Source: Neonectria sp. B-13
Lineage: Eukaryota > Ascomycota > Sordariomycetes > Hypocreales > Nectriaceae
DNA length: 64,000 nucleotides
Direction of reading: 5' to 3'
Assembly (NCBI GenBank): GCA_002682825.1
Contig: NOKP01000035.1
Coordinates: forward strand, 1-64,000
In this document: piece after piece, positions 28,972 through 41,181 of the stretch
How positions within the stretch are numbered: position 1 is the stretch's first letter
How the letters are laid out: each line of letters starts with the position of its first letter
Position numbers and translations under genes: made by a program
Notes under the pieces: model-generated
What the model was told of the DNA's origin: nothing
The model's input: only the letters and a program-made list of their open reading frames with translations
The model's database searches: none

Positions 28972-31486
28972 ATGTGGTCATCGGGGCTTTTGTTACTGGC
29001 TCTCCAGGCAATTGGCGTCTCAGTCGGTGCGGCAGAGCTTGCGTATTCGCCAGAGGTCCTGCCATCGCGTAAGCTGCGTGAACCCCTGAGTACCGGCCAC
29101 CACTGACACGATACCCAGCCCAAGGCTCTGGAAAAGGCATCTGGAAGAGCGCATATGCCAAAGCTCAAAAGCTAGTAGACGAGCTGACCCTCGAGGAAAA
29201 GGTCAACATCACCCGGGGCTTCACAGCCGACAACGTCTGCGCAGGCAACACCGGCACCGTGCCGCGTCTAGGATGGCCGGGCATGTGTCTGCACGACGCC
29301 GGCAACGGAGTCAGGGCAACCGACTTGGTTAATTCGTACCCTTCGGCCTTGCACGTGGGGGCCAGCTGGGACAAGAACCTGACGTATCAACGGGGGTTGC
29401 ACATGGGCAAAGAGTTCAAGGCGAAAGGAGGTGAGTTTCCCGCCCTTCGACGACCACGAGTGCGTACGCTCATGCTTTTCTAGTCAACGTGCTGCTTGGT
29501 CCTAATGCTGGACCGCTGGGCCGAACGCCCTTGGGGGGTCGCAACTGGGAAGGCTTCTCCGTTGACCCGTACCTGTCCGGGCAATTGTGCGCCGAGTCGA
29601 TCATCGGCCACCAAGACGCCGGAGTCATCGCGAACGTCAAGGTTAGTACTCCTCCACATCTCCATAGACCCAAACTACTCACACCCGCCTAGCATTTCAT
29701 CGGCAACGAGCAAGAGACCTTCAGGCGCCCCTACTTCGGAGTCGAGGCCGCCTCCTCCAACATCGACGACAAGACGCTCCACGAGTTTTACCTCTGGCCC
29801 TTTGTCGATAGTATTAAGGCCGGAGTGGCCTCCGTCATGTGCTCGTACAATCGCATCAACAACACGTATGGATGCGAAAACAGCAAACTTATGAACGGCA
29901 TCCTGAAGTCAGAGCTGTCGTTTGATGGGTTTGTGCTCCTCGATTGGAATGCGCGGCATACTCTCGAGAGCGCCAACGCTGGGCTCGACATGGTCATGCC
30001 TCAGGGGGGGTCGTTTGGCGAGAACCTCACCCAGGCTGTTGCGAATGGCACAGTCAGCGAGTCTCGGGTTACCGATATGGCAACTAGGTTTGTTCATATC
30101 CTCGATGTGTTTCTCTCTTGCTAACAATCATCTAGAATCATTGCCGCCTGGTACCTCACAGGTCAAGACACCGATTTCCCGTCCCCCGGTATCGGCATGC
30201 AGAATCTCACTCTGCCGCATAAACAAGTCGACGCCCGCATCCCCGAGTCGAGGTCAGTGATTCTCGACGGAGCCATCGCCGGCCACGTATTAGTTAAGAA
30301 CGAAAACGACGCTCTGCCTTTTCGCAAAAGCCCCAAGATGCTGTCGGTGTTCGGCTACGACGCTACTGTCCCTGCCACGAAAAACACGGATAAACTGTTT
30401 GAACTCGGGTACACGTCTTCGCCTGCCATGGGACAGGCTGTGTTAGGAACGGAAGAGCATTTCGACCAGGCGGCTAAAGGAGGGACGATTGTCTCAGGTG
30501 GGCGCGCTGCTGCCAACTCGCCACCGTACATGAGCGATGTAAGATTCCGTGAATTCCCCAGGCTATTGAAATGTCCTAACAATGAACAGCCGCTCAGTGC
30601 CCTCCAGCATAGAGCTGCCAAAGACGGCAGCTGGGTGAACTGGGATCTCTCATCCTTCAACCCAGACGTCAACGCTGCCAGCGACGTTTGCCTCGTCTTC
30701 ATCAACGCCATGGCAACGGAGGGCTGGGACCGCGATGGCCTCCACGACGACTTCAGCGACGGCCTTGTCTTGAACGTAGCATCAAAATGCGCCAACACCG
30801 TTGTCGTAATCCACGCGGCCGGCATCCGCCTCGTTGATCAGTGGATCGAGCACCCCAACGTTACGGCCACCGTCATTGCCCATCTTCCCGGCCAAGACAG
30901 CGGGACAGCGCTCGTCAAGCTTCTCTATGGCGAAGCTGGCTTCTCGGGGAAGCTTCCGTACACACTTGCCAAGAACGAAACCGACTACAACCCGTATGGT
31001 CCTTGTGGCCGAGCGCTGGATGACCCTAGCCCGCAGTGTGATTTCACTGAGGGTGTGTATGTCGACTACCGGGCGTTTGACGCGCGGAATATCACGCCGC
31101 GGTACGAGTTTGGCTTCGGTCTTAGCTACACCACGTTTGAGTATTCCTCCCTCTCCGTCAAGGTTGAGCGGGCATCCACGAACGATCTCTGGCAGATCCT
31201 CGCCACCGCCAAGGCCACAGTCACAAACACCGGCGCAGTGCGTGGCGAAGAAGTTGCTCAGCTCTACGTGGCCATTCCGAACAGTCCCCCGAAGCAGCTT
31301 CGCGGCTTTGAGAAGGTGGCTTTGGACGAAGGCGAGGCGGCCGAGATCCAGTTTGAGTTGACTCGCCGCGACTATAGCGTGTGGGATGTCGTGCAGCAGA
31401 AGTGGGTTCTTCAGAGCGGGAATTACACTATTTTCGTGGGCGCGAGTAGTCGGGATCTTCCATTGACAGAGATATTTGATGTTTAA
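28972..31486 (+). CDS. Secreted GH3 beta-glucosidase
   Basis: Predicted CDS join(28972..29068,29119..29430,29484..29641,29693..30087,30136..30538,30590..31486), 753 aa. It starts with a signal peptide ([15 protein letters not shown], cleavage near VGA-AE). GH3 blocks in order: [50 protein letters not shown], and GFVLLDWNA whose Asp273 is the family nucleophile. Then come the alpha/beta sandwich domain ([10 protein letters not shown]) and a C-terminal fibronectin-III-like domain ([21 protein letters not shown]). It should release glucose from beta-glucosides or cello-oligosaccharides outside the cell. The fifth intron is a multiple of three without a stop; splicing gives the expected YMSDPLSALQ. 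A TATA box sits 76 bp upstream. Confidence 0.94.
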
Positions 31487-32283
31487 CGGCTGTAGATGTG
31501 GTGGTGTCAGTCTAAGAACTCTACGTTTAGCTTTGAACACGCGCTCTGAATTACGCATGATGATTTGTTTCGGGTAATTGGAACCATTTGGGGATGGCGA
31601 AGTTATGGAAACCGTAGCGCTCATAAAATAATATCCTAGGGCCATGAAGTGATACGAGGGGGGGGGGGGCTACTTTTAATACGGACAGGTAAACTGATAG
31701 ATAAGAGCGAAGGGATAGGTGTGAGAACACATCCACTTTCGAGTTCATAGCCAGTCTAACGAAGAATTATCAGATGAGTTTCTAGGCCTTCATCGGGAAA
31801 AAATACCTTTTCTCGTTTGCACCATACGAGAATTATTCTTAGTCTCCGTCGGCCCCCTCCACGTGAGAGAGCAATAGAGCCCCGAAATCTTGGTGAAACG
31901 TCCATAATTAAAATGAGAATGGCTATATCACTGTGGTAAGAAACAACTTCTGGTTGATCTCTGCCTTGCGAAGCATGTGTTTCGTATTCTCAATTCTTTC
32001 GATTCTTTCGTTTACGAGGACTTGTTCTGGACCACGCTTTTGAGACATTGCTCGAATCTGAATCCAAGATTGAGTCCGCTTAATTGCCAAGAGTCTTATC
32101 CAAGAAATTGGCGAAAACTGCGGACCAATGCCAAGCTTTCATCTGTGTTGTAGGGTGCGCACCCATGAAGTGGTCTGTGCGTTTACAATCTCACTCACTC
32201 TCCTGAGCCCCTAATCAAACACTTCACTTCATCGACTAAACTCCACATCTCAGCGGATCATCGCCAGGTTCGAGACGCTGAAG
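31487..32283. other. Intergenic with a poly-G run
   Basis: No gene is seen. A run of about ten or more G occurs at 31658-31669, a likely slippage site. The last 100 bp (rich in CTCACTC and ACTTCACTT) is the leader of the next gene. Confidence 0.4.
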
Positions 32284-33099
32284 ATGTTGGGTTGGTCGCC
32301 ATTCCTCAATGGACTCTTTGTACTGTCTCTAGTACTTCTCGTCGCGGCCGAGCTGCCAGTAAACGCCACTGAACTCGACCTCGTCTTCCCACGCTCAGAC
32401 GGCAAATACGCGGAAACGGACCAAGGCATCCCCGTGCTTCTCTCTCTCCAACATGCCCAACTCGCATACCACTACGGCTGGAGTTTTCTGTGGACCATCT
32501 ACCTTAGGAAATACGGTGACCTTGTCGCCACCGGCAGTGTCGGAGCCGTCATCCGCAACGACACACAGTGGAGCGACAACATCACTCATCTCGAAGTCGG
32601 ATTCACCGGCCATCTCGCTCCGGGCGAGTATACGTTCAAATGGCTCTTCGGCATGGGGCCCTGGTGCGAATATCTGCCTTCCAGCGCCGAGTACAAATAC
32701 AATCCCGGCCTCAACAAGGGTTCTTTTGACTTCACCATCGAGCAGGGCGCGCCTACTCCGACCTTCACCGGCACGTGTCCAACGCCGGTCGGTGCAGTCA
32801 GCTTTGCGGGACTGACGACGTGGCATGGCCTCTACGCGAGTCTTGATTCTCCGAGTGCCACCACTCTGTTTTGCGCAATGACGTCGCCCGTTACTCATAA
32901 ACCGGAGCCGTGTCTTGCCACTGTCGACGAGGCGCAGGAGACGAGTATTTCTAGTCAACTTGGGTGGGGGTCGTTTGCACCATCTGCGACCGCGAATGTG
33001 TCGTCTACGTCTGAGTCTGGAGCGGCAGACTTAAAAGTGCCTAGGATGGCTGCCGTCTACGTTGCTGGTATCATCGGGGTGTTGGCAAGTTGGGTTTAG
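32284..33099 (+). CDS. DUF7136 secreted, probably GPI-anchored protein
   Basis: Single exon, 271 aa. It has an N-terminal signal peptide (GLFVLSLVLLVAAELP), then the conserved opening LDLVFPRSDGKYAE and IPVLLSLQHAQLAYHYG of the fungal DUF7136 family. Several N-glycosylation sequons, Cys pairs (CTPVxx-type CPTPV, FCAMT, PCLAT) and a Ser/Thr-rich stretch follow. The C-terminus ends in a hydrophobic tail (AVYVAGIIGVLASWV) typical of GPI addition. It is expected at the cell wall or plasma membrane. The biochemical role of the family is not known to me. Confidence 0.85.
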   Translation: MLGWSPFLNGLFVLSLVLLVAAELPVNATELDLVFPRSDGKYAETDQGIPVLLSLQHAQLAYHYGWSFLWTIYLRKYGDLVATGSVGAVIRNDTQWSDNITHLEVGFTGHLAPGEYTFKWLFGMGPWCEYLPSSAEYKYNPGLNKGSFDFTIEQGAPTPTFTGTCPTPVGAVSFAGLTTWHGLYASLDSPSATTLFCAMTSPVTHKPEPCLATVDEAQETSISSQLGWGSFAPSATANVSSTSESGAADLKVPRMAAVYVAGIIGVLASWV

Positions 33100-33184
33100 A
33101 TTATAAAAGCTTGCAGTTGCAACGCTAGCTAGTAATCCAGAATGAGTATACTAAAGTATGCAATAATCTAGATAGTAAGCACCC

Positions 33185-34731
33185 TCAGACTTCAGACTTC
33201 TTAGCCCAGATAGCCTTCTGCAAGTAGTAAGGGTGCATCTTGCGAGACGCAAGCTCGCGACGGAGCAGCGAGATATAAACCTCAACCTCCTCCCGAGTCC
33301 AGCCCTCCACCGTATTTGCCATGAACAGCACATAGCCCTCGATATCCTGCTCGAGCGTAGCCTGCGCAAACTTTCCAATCTCCTTGAGCTTCGGATCCTT
33401 GGGCCATCCGCCAATAGGCACCTATAACGTGTTATTAACCCACATTACATTGCGAATACATTTCAGGACTTACCTTGAAGTCGCGCTCTTCAATGCTGCC
33501 GAACCCTGCCTCCTCCATGGCCTTCTTCTGTATTCCGTCTTCCACGATGGTGAATGACCGGCCTATCTTCTTGCCACCCTCGACAAAGAACTTGCCCCAC
33601 TGGTGCATCGCGCTCTTCTCGGTGATGGTACCGTCATCGCAGTCCATCCTGGATAGCGCCTCGTGACTCTCCAGGTATCCGCCTGGCTTGAGGCATCTAT
33701 ACGCTTCCTTGAACAGCTGTGGCCAGTCGACGATGCTGCCGACGAGCCAGCGGATGTGGACGTAGTCTAGCGAGTTCTCTGCAAAAGTCCACTCCTGCGT
33801 GCAGTCGTCAATTTGGCTAGAGATGGTGAGTTTCTGTAAGCGAAATAGTTTGAGATGCAAGCACTACTCACAACTCTAGGTTTGGTGGGACCCAGCCAGG
33901 TTGGATAGGTGAGATGTCCGTGCCAATGACTTGCGTGCCAGGGAATGCGTCTGCAAAGTCACTTTGCTAATCGTCAGAACCAGCCTAACCCTCCGTTGCT
34001 CGATATTGATAAAACATACATTGCCCAGACTCCTGTAAAGAATTAGTACTCATTTCGTGATATTCACAAGGTTGTGAGCTATAGATGATAATGCGTACCT
34101 GTACCAGTTCCAATATCAACCGCTTTCTATTGCAGGGAATTAGCAATGTTACATCCGTTCCAGCTAGTAATTGGACCGACCAACTTTAATGTCCTTGGAG
34201 ATCGGTGCAAGGTAGAGGGCTCCGTCCAGAACAAGCGTCAAAACATGATGGCTATACCTGTAAGCGACTTTCCCCTTCCTCTAGATTCTTTCCCCGCGGC
34301 TCACTTAATATCCATAGACTCATTTTGTCGCTCGTCATTAGATCCCCTGTTTCAGTCTGTAAGTGTATTTTCCACCCCTGAATAAGCCAACGGACCAGTA
34401 CTGGGCATTTCCAATATCCCTGTGATACGTGCGGCCATGGAGTGTTCTGTAATTAAGAATGCTTGAGGTAACAGACGCCGTCGACTCGGAGGAGTCGCCA
34501 AGGGTCGAATCAGCATCATCCTCCGCGGCGAGCTCCTGGGCATGAATTTAGCATGATGACTACTGATGACACTCATAACAAACATAGAGGCACACTGACT
34601 TCGGCCACTTGCACCCAGTGCTGTGGAGGAAGGATTCCGGAGTCGTTGACCGCTACTTCGGCTTCAGGCGCCGTTGCTCGAGCAGCGGGCTCCTCGGCCG
34701 GAGGACTGTCAGCGGGTTTCGGTTCGGACAT
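33185..34731 (-). CDS. SAM-dependent methyltransferase, LaeA/TAM type
   Basis: Predicted CDS complement(join(33185..33421,33474..33816,33872..33961,34020..34032,34099..34126,34185..34251,34305..34346,34396..34535,34600..34731)), 363 aa, nine exons. After a Pro/Ala-rich head ([15 protein letters not shown]) comes [19 protein letters not shown], then [20 protein letters not shown]. The SAM-binding [16 protein letters not shown] and [11 protein letters not shown] follow, then [17 protein letters not shown] and [11 protein letters not shown]. This is the fungal LaeA-like class, of which only LaeA itself is a known global regulator; most members have unknown substrates. All eight introns are fixed by these blocks. 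One exon is only 13 nt. It has its stop 85 bp from the end of the DUF7136 gene (convergent). Confidence 0.9.
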
Positions 34732-36506
34732 GTTAGCAGAGGAAAGCGCAAAGCCGGTGGATGGGCGTGGTAATGACACTGGAGATGTGAGTTTTAGAGA
34801 AGTGCGGGAACGGAAAGATCAGCGGGACGAAGCGACGTGGGGAACCAACAGTTCTTTATCCGGATCCCTGCCAGCCCAGCCGAGGCGGACCACGAGATTA
34901 TCCACCATTATCGCGGACGAACTCCCAAAGTAGCGTCATCCCCGCTTCTTTGCGTGATTAACTCATATCATGTATAGGTCTGACAGGGGAGCGTGGCTTA
35001 TTACGCAGTATAAAATGCTGCTTCAAGGTAAAGTTGATGTCGCAGAAGGTTTTCGCGTACTGGTATTCCGTAGAAATATGTGATAGCCATATTTATATTC
35101 CCCAAGCCTCACTTACCTTCCTACACTGTTGCTATCTATTGGAGAGTATGCCTACGGAGCCTTGTTTGTCTGAGCGACTAGATGCACAACTATTCGACCG
35201 GGTTTTCCTAGTTACCAAAGTGCTCGGGATCGTCGGAGCTTGAAATCTTCGCCGCTGTGAAGGGGCACCTATAGTAAGGCGTCCCGCGAGTGTCGCCTTT
35301 GACGAGAAGGGCCATCCCAAAACCGGCTGTGAAGCCGCATTAGGTTATAGCGCATTGCAGAAACTTGACAGAACAATGAAGGGGGTAAGACTCAACGGCG
35401 CCAATTAAATGGACTGACCTCCAACCTAGCAGTAAAGCTTTCAGAGTTCGATAATTGGTGGGTTAAATCTGGAAGCTGGCGATTAACTGCATGAATATGC
35501 TCACTTGCCTTGGAAATGTCGGCTTGAGTCATTTTAGTGACCATCGCGAATGGACAATGTAGTAAATTGCCTGTCCCCCACCTAAATCACTCCGAACGAT
35601 GTCAGGTCTGGAAAAGATTAGTGTCGAAACCTTAAACGCAATATCTCATGGAACTAAACGTCTATGTCTGAGTAGGGACAATGGCGTATTACATGGGCGA
35701 GGTAGCGATCTTTTTAACTTGAACTGGCAAGACAGTTTCAGACCGTTGAACATGAATTCCTTGCGGACATGCTATACGAGTATCACAACGCAATGTGGGA
35801 TGGAGATTGCCTCCAAGCCGCTTGATTAATACTGACAGTCCGTTAAAACGCCAATATAGAGTTCCGAGTGCAATATAAGATATAGACATCATGTCGGCAT
35901 CGCCACTCCTTAGCTCAAGGATCAGAATGTCTTATCTTATTCTTTGAACCCAAGCCGTCATCATTTTCATATGTGCCACCCTTCACTGAATTGTGAGTCG
36001 GCTAAGCAGTTCAAGTTCGGACTTGAGTAGTTCGTGAGTTCAAGGCATTGATTAAAAAGCTACCGACAGATCATTACCAACTAGGCAAAGTATTACAGCG
36101 GAGGGCATACTGAGACACCGCGGCACCTCTGTTTTTGCCAGTCCTGTAGCACACTACACATCTCTTCTCTTCCGCTAGTGAAAAATACCAATATAACCAA
36201 CCAAGAGTCTATAGCTCAGTTGTTAAAATAGTGATGGCTCTGTTGTTAGGAAAGCTGAATTGTACCTACCCCTTAGTCACTTGGACTGTAGGGCGAGGGA
36301 CTGAGGTTTCCGCACCCTAGGTTAGCCTGCCTCATGATGGTTCATGAAGTGCACTTTCAACGATTACATACATAGCCAACTACAACAATGTGTTCTCTAA
36401 TAGGTGTGCAGGTGAACATTCAGTTTTGACACAGCAAATCAACTGAAAGAACACATCACACTTACCCAGTCCATAAAATAGACTATCAAATACTTGCTAG
36501 TTTGCA
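34732..36506. other. AT-rich gene-poor region
   Basis: About 1.8 kb without a supportable gene beyond the promoter of the methyltransferase. Many short frames are interrupted. Composition is consistent with old degraded repeats. A tRNA-like A-box word (TAGCTCAGTTGTTA, 36212-36225) occurs without a matching B box. Confidence 0.4.
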
Positions 36507-36991
36507 TTGCTCGTCTTTCACGGTGGCAGAGAGGGTTGCCTTACTGGCAAAAACGCTATCAATCTAGGATCCTCCGCCAGTAAGATTCTTTCGCCTGGAG
36601 CAGCTAAGGCTGGCGTCTTTGATCTGCCGATCACCATGCGTGACAGTTCGCCGCCATGGAAGTTCTCTGTTCGCTGCAAAATGAGAAAGACTGCTGTGGA
36701 AGGCTGTACCACCATCAACGCTGATGGTGAAAGGTATGGCTCTCACAGTGACTTTTACCTCCTAATCACCTGAAAGACTTTAGACCTCGTCGGGTTGTCA
36801 TATGTTCCTATTACAATCACCGCCCGCCAGGAATTACTTGCCACACATTCGGGATTCAACGGGGCCTTGATGCCGCCGGCTTCGCAGTGTTCTTACGGCA
36901 GGTAAAAATGTCAACCTCTTAGGCCAGGATAGCAAAGTTCCACTATCACGCCCGCACACAGGAAGCAATACATATCCAGGTAAATAGATAG
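36507..36991 (+). CDS. Possible small gene or gene fragment, two to three exons
   Basis: A frame ending ...CTTINADGER at 36733 is followed by a 50-bp intron-like stretch (AG/GTATGG to ACTTTAG). The next exon encodes PRRVVICSYYNHRPPGITCH and FGIQRGLDAAGFAVFLRQ. A second possible intron (36902-36961) leads to a short end at 36991. The splice signals and the sudden clean coding look suggest real protein sequence, about 130 aa, but no ATG is found at the 5' side and no family is recognised. It may be a relic of a larger gene. Confidence 0.3.
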
Positions 36992-38484
36992 GGTTATACT
37001 AACTCACTCTAACCCTAGATACTGGACCTAACTAGCACCAAAAAACAGTACTTTGCCCAAACATGATGTTCGTCGTCTTGACCCTGAGGGGTTCTGACGA
37101 GGGAGATTGATCAAGGACCGCTGCTTCCAGTTCGCCTAATAAGGCCACCACTACTGACGGCGGATCTCATTGAGCACAATCAGAATAATTAATATTTTCA
37201 ATAACTCTGCTACCTCGTCAATCGAAGCTGGAAGCCCTGCCACCCGTAAGCTTGAGTACCATGACCCTCTTGAGCCCGAAGTAACCGTGAATTTGACGTT
37301 GGTATCACATGAATAAGTTACTCACAAGGTTTATCTACCAGTTGCAAAGTCTAACTTGCTTGACCTTACTAAATGAACCTTGACGTCCTCAACACCCCAT
37401 TTAGCCTACATAGTAGATGTCACGATTACGGTTGCGATGAAAATTGTGCTTGCCATAAAGATACCACTGCCAAGCACAGAATGGAAGATCGCAATTGCTG
37501 GCAGAGAAGAAAAAGGAAGATGGAACCGCTCGAGCTTTACCTAGGAGCCTTACTGGTTGTTGCTTTGGGTTGTTCAGGTATCAACTTTGCGACGGGTATT
37601 TTTGGTACGGGATGGACAATTGCTGTTTGATCGTGTTGACCACTACTGGGATATCAAATTCTTTTGAGAGAATAAGCTCTGCAATCTCTCCATGAGGGAA
37701 CCTAATGTTTGCAATTACTGTTTTAGGTATTGATTTCTTTGTCTCGAGCCTGGTTGATTTTAAAGCTCATTTATTAACCTTTGCATCTGGACCGAACCTC
37801 TACCTTTTCCGAAAGTGACCCACCCAGACGGGTTGCAAAAACAGGCTCAAGGTTCGACATAGATGCGAACCATGTTGCTGGAAAACCTTGCTGTTTTTAA
37901 GTTATTGAGATGAGTGGTGCTGGGCATGGCATCTTACTGTGGGACAATTACAAGCGGCCCAAGTGTGCAAGACCCCATAAAAGCAACAATTATGGCTTTT
38001 CAAGTCACACAGCTCACAGCGAGGATAGTACACCAGCGTGAGTGGGCGTTTCAAGACAGGGTCTGCAGCTGGATCAAGTTTCAGCCAAGTGATGATATTT
38101 AATGAGTAACTATCAAGTTGATGAAATATGGTCTGGGTAGCTGTAGGATAACTGGAAAAATGTGAAGGGGAGAGACGTTGACTACCAGCATGGGGAAGAA
38201 TAAAATACCATAAACTTTGAATGAAGCCGGCGCACTCAAGCTTTGTTTCGCCACGGCACCCGGCTAGCATCCAAGACCACGAGGGTGAATTTGAGACACG
38301 TGCTACGACTCTTTGGGCTTATTTAAGGCTGGTTGGGTCACCTCGCATTTGGTCTTGAGTTTCACAGCTTCCACCACACAACGACTTTAAGCCCAGCCAC
38401 AAGACCCTCAGCAGCCGCCCATATTTTTATGCACGTTGTCGGCATTCATTACTCATCATCCTGGTCCATGCTTAAAGAATCATC
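36992..38484. other. Gene-poor region containing repeat copy A
   Basis: No gene is seen apart from the repeat copy at 37692-37941. The last 150 bp is probably the promoter of the next gene. Confidence 0.4.
37692..37941 (+). repeat. Dispersed repeat, copy A (internally deleted)
   Basis: Shares ATGAGGGAACCTAATG, TTTCTTTGTCTCGAGCCTGG, TTATTAACCTTTGCATCTG, CTACCTTTTCCG, then ACCCAGACGGGTTGCAAAAA and CTGGGCAT(A/G)GCATCTTACT with copy B at 41182-41618. About 100 bp present in B between CTTTTCCG and ACCCAGACGG is missing here. Differences are largely transitions. Confidence 0.85.
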
Positions 38485-39282
38485 ATGCGCCCTATTCCTC
38501 GTCCACCCTGGATGGTCGAATATCGTACCACTGTTCCTGACATCATCTCCAGCATCCGAGCGCACCCAGTTGGAGTTCCACCAACACTGGAGAGCATTCT
38601 ACAGCTTAATCTATCTATGATCAAGGGCGAGCCACTCTCATCCATCATTCGCGACATGCAAGAAACCGGGTTTCAGCATTGGGGTTTCGTCATCTATCGC
38701 TGTGCATATGCCGACAACTTGCAGTGGGAGAGTTACCTTGAGTTCCTGAAAGCAGCTGTGAAAGAAAGTCTAGAGTTTCTTCAGCTGGATACACTTCTCT
38801 GGAAGTACCTTAAGTGGACAGTCATCGAGGATCGTGCAGCTCTCGATGGTGCAACTAAGCAACATATCCGAGGACACTTTGGTAACTGGGCTGCCGATAG
38901 CGCCATCCACAGTGATCAGCCAGACTTTTATGACCTGGGGATTGACAACATGCCAAGGTTCAAATATTGCATCTACGTCGATCAGAAGTGTCTCAACACG
39001 GTCGATCAATATGAAATTTGGGTTCAGGCAGGTGCTAAAGGCGCACCTAAAACTGTCGTTTGCGCAATTATAGACAAGGACTGCAAGCCTACTGGAAGAG
39101 GACAGCGTGGATGTCCATCTGTCGAGGGCTGCACTAGGGAGGATACTGGGTGGATGTATACAGACGTTCGGTGCATTAACGGCGTGTATAACAGACTTTC
39201 TTACGCGGAGTTGGCTGAGCTCGACTATAAAAGACCGCCCGAGGTGTGGCCACTTGCGGGTCCCATGCCTTTTGAGCCTTAA
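38485..39282 (+). CDS. Uncharacterised fungal protein (conserved hypothetical)
   Basis: Single exon, 265 aa, cytosolic by appearance. It has the pattern of a large fungal family of unknown function: HWGFVIYRCAYADNLQWE near residue 65, a central helix-rich part with VIEDRAALDGATKQHIRGHF, then FKYCIYVDQKCLNTVDQ, and near the end EGCTREDTGWMY followed by LSYAELAELDYKRPPEVWP. These blocks are all intact. There is no predicted catalytic motif and no signal peptide. Flanking DNA is AT-rich and repeat-bearing. Confidence 0.8.
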   Translation: MRPIPRPPWMVEYRTTVPDIISSIRAHPVGVPPTLESILQLNLSMIKGEPLSSIIRDMQETGFQHWGFVIYRCAYADNLQWESYLEFLKAAVKESLEFLQLDTLLWKYLKWTVIEDRAALDGATKQHIRGHFGNWAADSAIHSDQPDFYDLGIDNMPRFKYCIYVDQKCLNTVDQYEIWVQAGAKGAPKTVVCAIIDKDCKPTGRGQRGCPSVEGCTREDTGWMYTDVRCINGVYNRLSYAELAELDYKRPPEVWPLAGPMPFEP

Positions 39283-41181
39283 TACCAGCTCTGTCACATT
39301 TCATACTTTATGGAGGTTAGGTAACAATCGAGTTAAGGTATAATTTGACTTGAAGGTGTGACATGGGAAGTCGCAGAATCCTGTTGGTACATTGTGAAGG
39401 TTCCCTAAGATCATTCCAGCAAAGGATGGTCTTGGATGAAGAGGAAGCCGAGAGTTTGGGGCAATCAATGTAAGAGAAGTTGCTACTAAGTGCATCTTTT
39501 GTGATACATCTGTTATGACGGGTGACCGTAAGCCCCTTAGAATCGTATATTTAGATCTTGATATAACCGACCGTCGCTATTGCTTATTCGAAAACCGAAT
39601 ACCTTCACAAGAATTTGCATTAATCCAACCCCCTATTGCACGCTCTACTTGTGAAAACGGAAGAAGAAATGGGTTAGGATTCTCTCCTCTCTCTCTTGCA
39701 TTTGTTCCTCAACTACTTACTACTAACCTCCTGAAGGACTCCGAACATAATTATCATCTACGACTATCGCCATTGTTCGTCATGGATGGATGACTGAAGT
39801 TACAAAAGACATCATAATATTATGATCAGAACCCTGACGAGGTGGTTCAGAGAATACCAACATAAAGGTTTGTGATGGCCATCTACTTGTTTTACACGCA
39901 TGGTTAGACATTGCTATTTGTTCATTGACCGGACTATAGCGTTGAAACTCCATGCCCATGGAAGTCCCTATGCAGACATTGTTTGGGGTGGACAGTCCTA
40001 GAAGCCTCGATGGATAGAGCTATATAATGAATCAACAGCGTTTGAGTCAAACACTAGCATTTCAGACCGAATATGGTAAGTGTTCCTGGCCGCAGGAGCC
40101 GGCCGCGACGTGCCATCAGCTTTGTTCCCGCGTCAGCCATTTTCTTTTTGTGGAGATTCGACATGAAGGTAATCAGCAGCGGCTTCTGCATCCAAGCTGG
40201 ATCTTGAAGAAACTAACAGAATTTAGATTTTGTAATCAATGCACAGCGCATGTAGATCATTCTCTCCCTGTCGTTTTTAAGCCCGAATAAATATGAGCAG
40301 ATAGCTGCCTCTCACCGCAACTTGAGATGTGAGAGGGGTCGCCAACAACAAAGGGGCACACTTAGAATGGAGGCCGTGAAGCCTATATTGGGCAAATCAG
40401 ACCAAGGGGTCTGTATTATGATACCCAATGACACGCCTGAACATGAAAAACAAAACACAACGCACTCTTAAATCTGGCCTGGGGACGTCCAGTTGAGGTA
40501 CGAGTTCGCTGACCCACCCCGTGGACTGATTCGCCTCCTTTCGATGAGATAATCCTTGAAACTCTGGTGAGGGTGATCTTTAGCAGAATTAAGACGGGTA
40601 GGTGGGTACCGCAGTGCTGTCAGATAGTCAGATCCCGATTTCATCCCAACACCTTAGGCCCATGACATGGTGGGATATCTGACGCTTTACGTCATCCCTC
40701 TGTTGCTTAAGTTGTAGAACTGTGAATTTATTTCAAACTGTTACATCTCGAAGATACTATCGCAACCGCCGATGAAAAGGCACTAAGACGATCCAAAGAT
40801 TTTCATGTAGAGAAATGCCAGTAGTTCGATACCTATTGTTCACATAGATGAGGGTCGAGTCGAAGGGTTGAATAGATATGTTCTGAGGACAGCACCTAAA
40901 TTTCCCTCGACTGACCGCACAGCGGCTTACTTAGCCTAGATGAAAACTTTACTGGGAAAGCTATGTGTGTCGATGGACTGTCTCTGTTATCAATGACGCC
41001 TGGCACGGAAGTAACCAGCAAATTGCATGATGGCTTGAGTGATGAAGTGGAGAACGTTAGATGCCGACATTTGGGCACCCAAGGTGACAGGAGATCTTCC
41101 AAAGAGCCAATCTCGGTTTCCCATATTTGCATTTTGTCCAACCTCATTTCTGTGACAGTTTACTGATATCCTAGGATGTAG
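39283..41181. other. AT-rich gene-poor region
   Basis: About 1.9 kb of sequence with only interrupted short frames. No gene, RNA or clear repeat was recognised until the element at 41182. Confidence 0.4.

Noticed and set aside
36206..36310. tRNA-like sequence (TAGCTCAGTTGTTA)
   Set aside because: The D-arm/A-box word is good, but no B box, T-arm or acceptor pairing follows at the right distance. Possibly a degraded tRNA-derived repeat; not called.
37373..37630. 85-codon frame starting MNLDVLNTPF
   Set aside because: Has an ATG and some Cys residues but no splice support, no homology and no coding bias in a degraded region.
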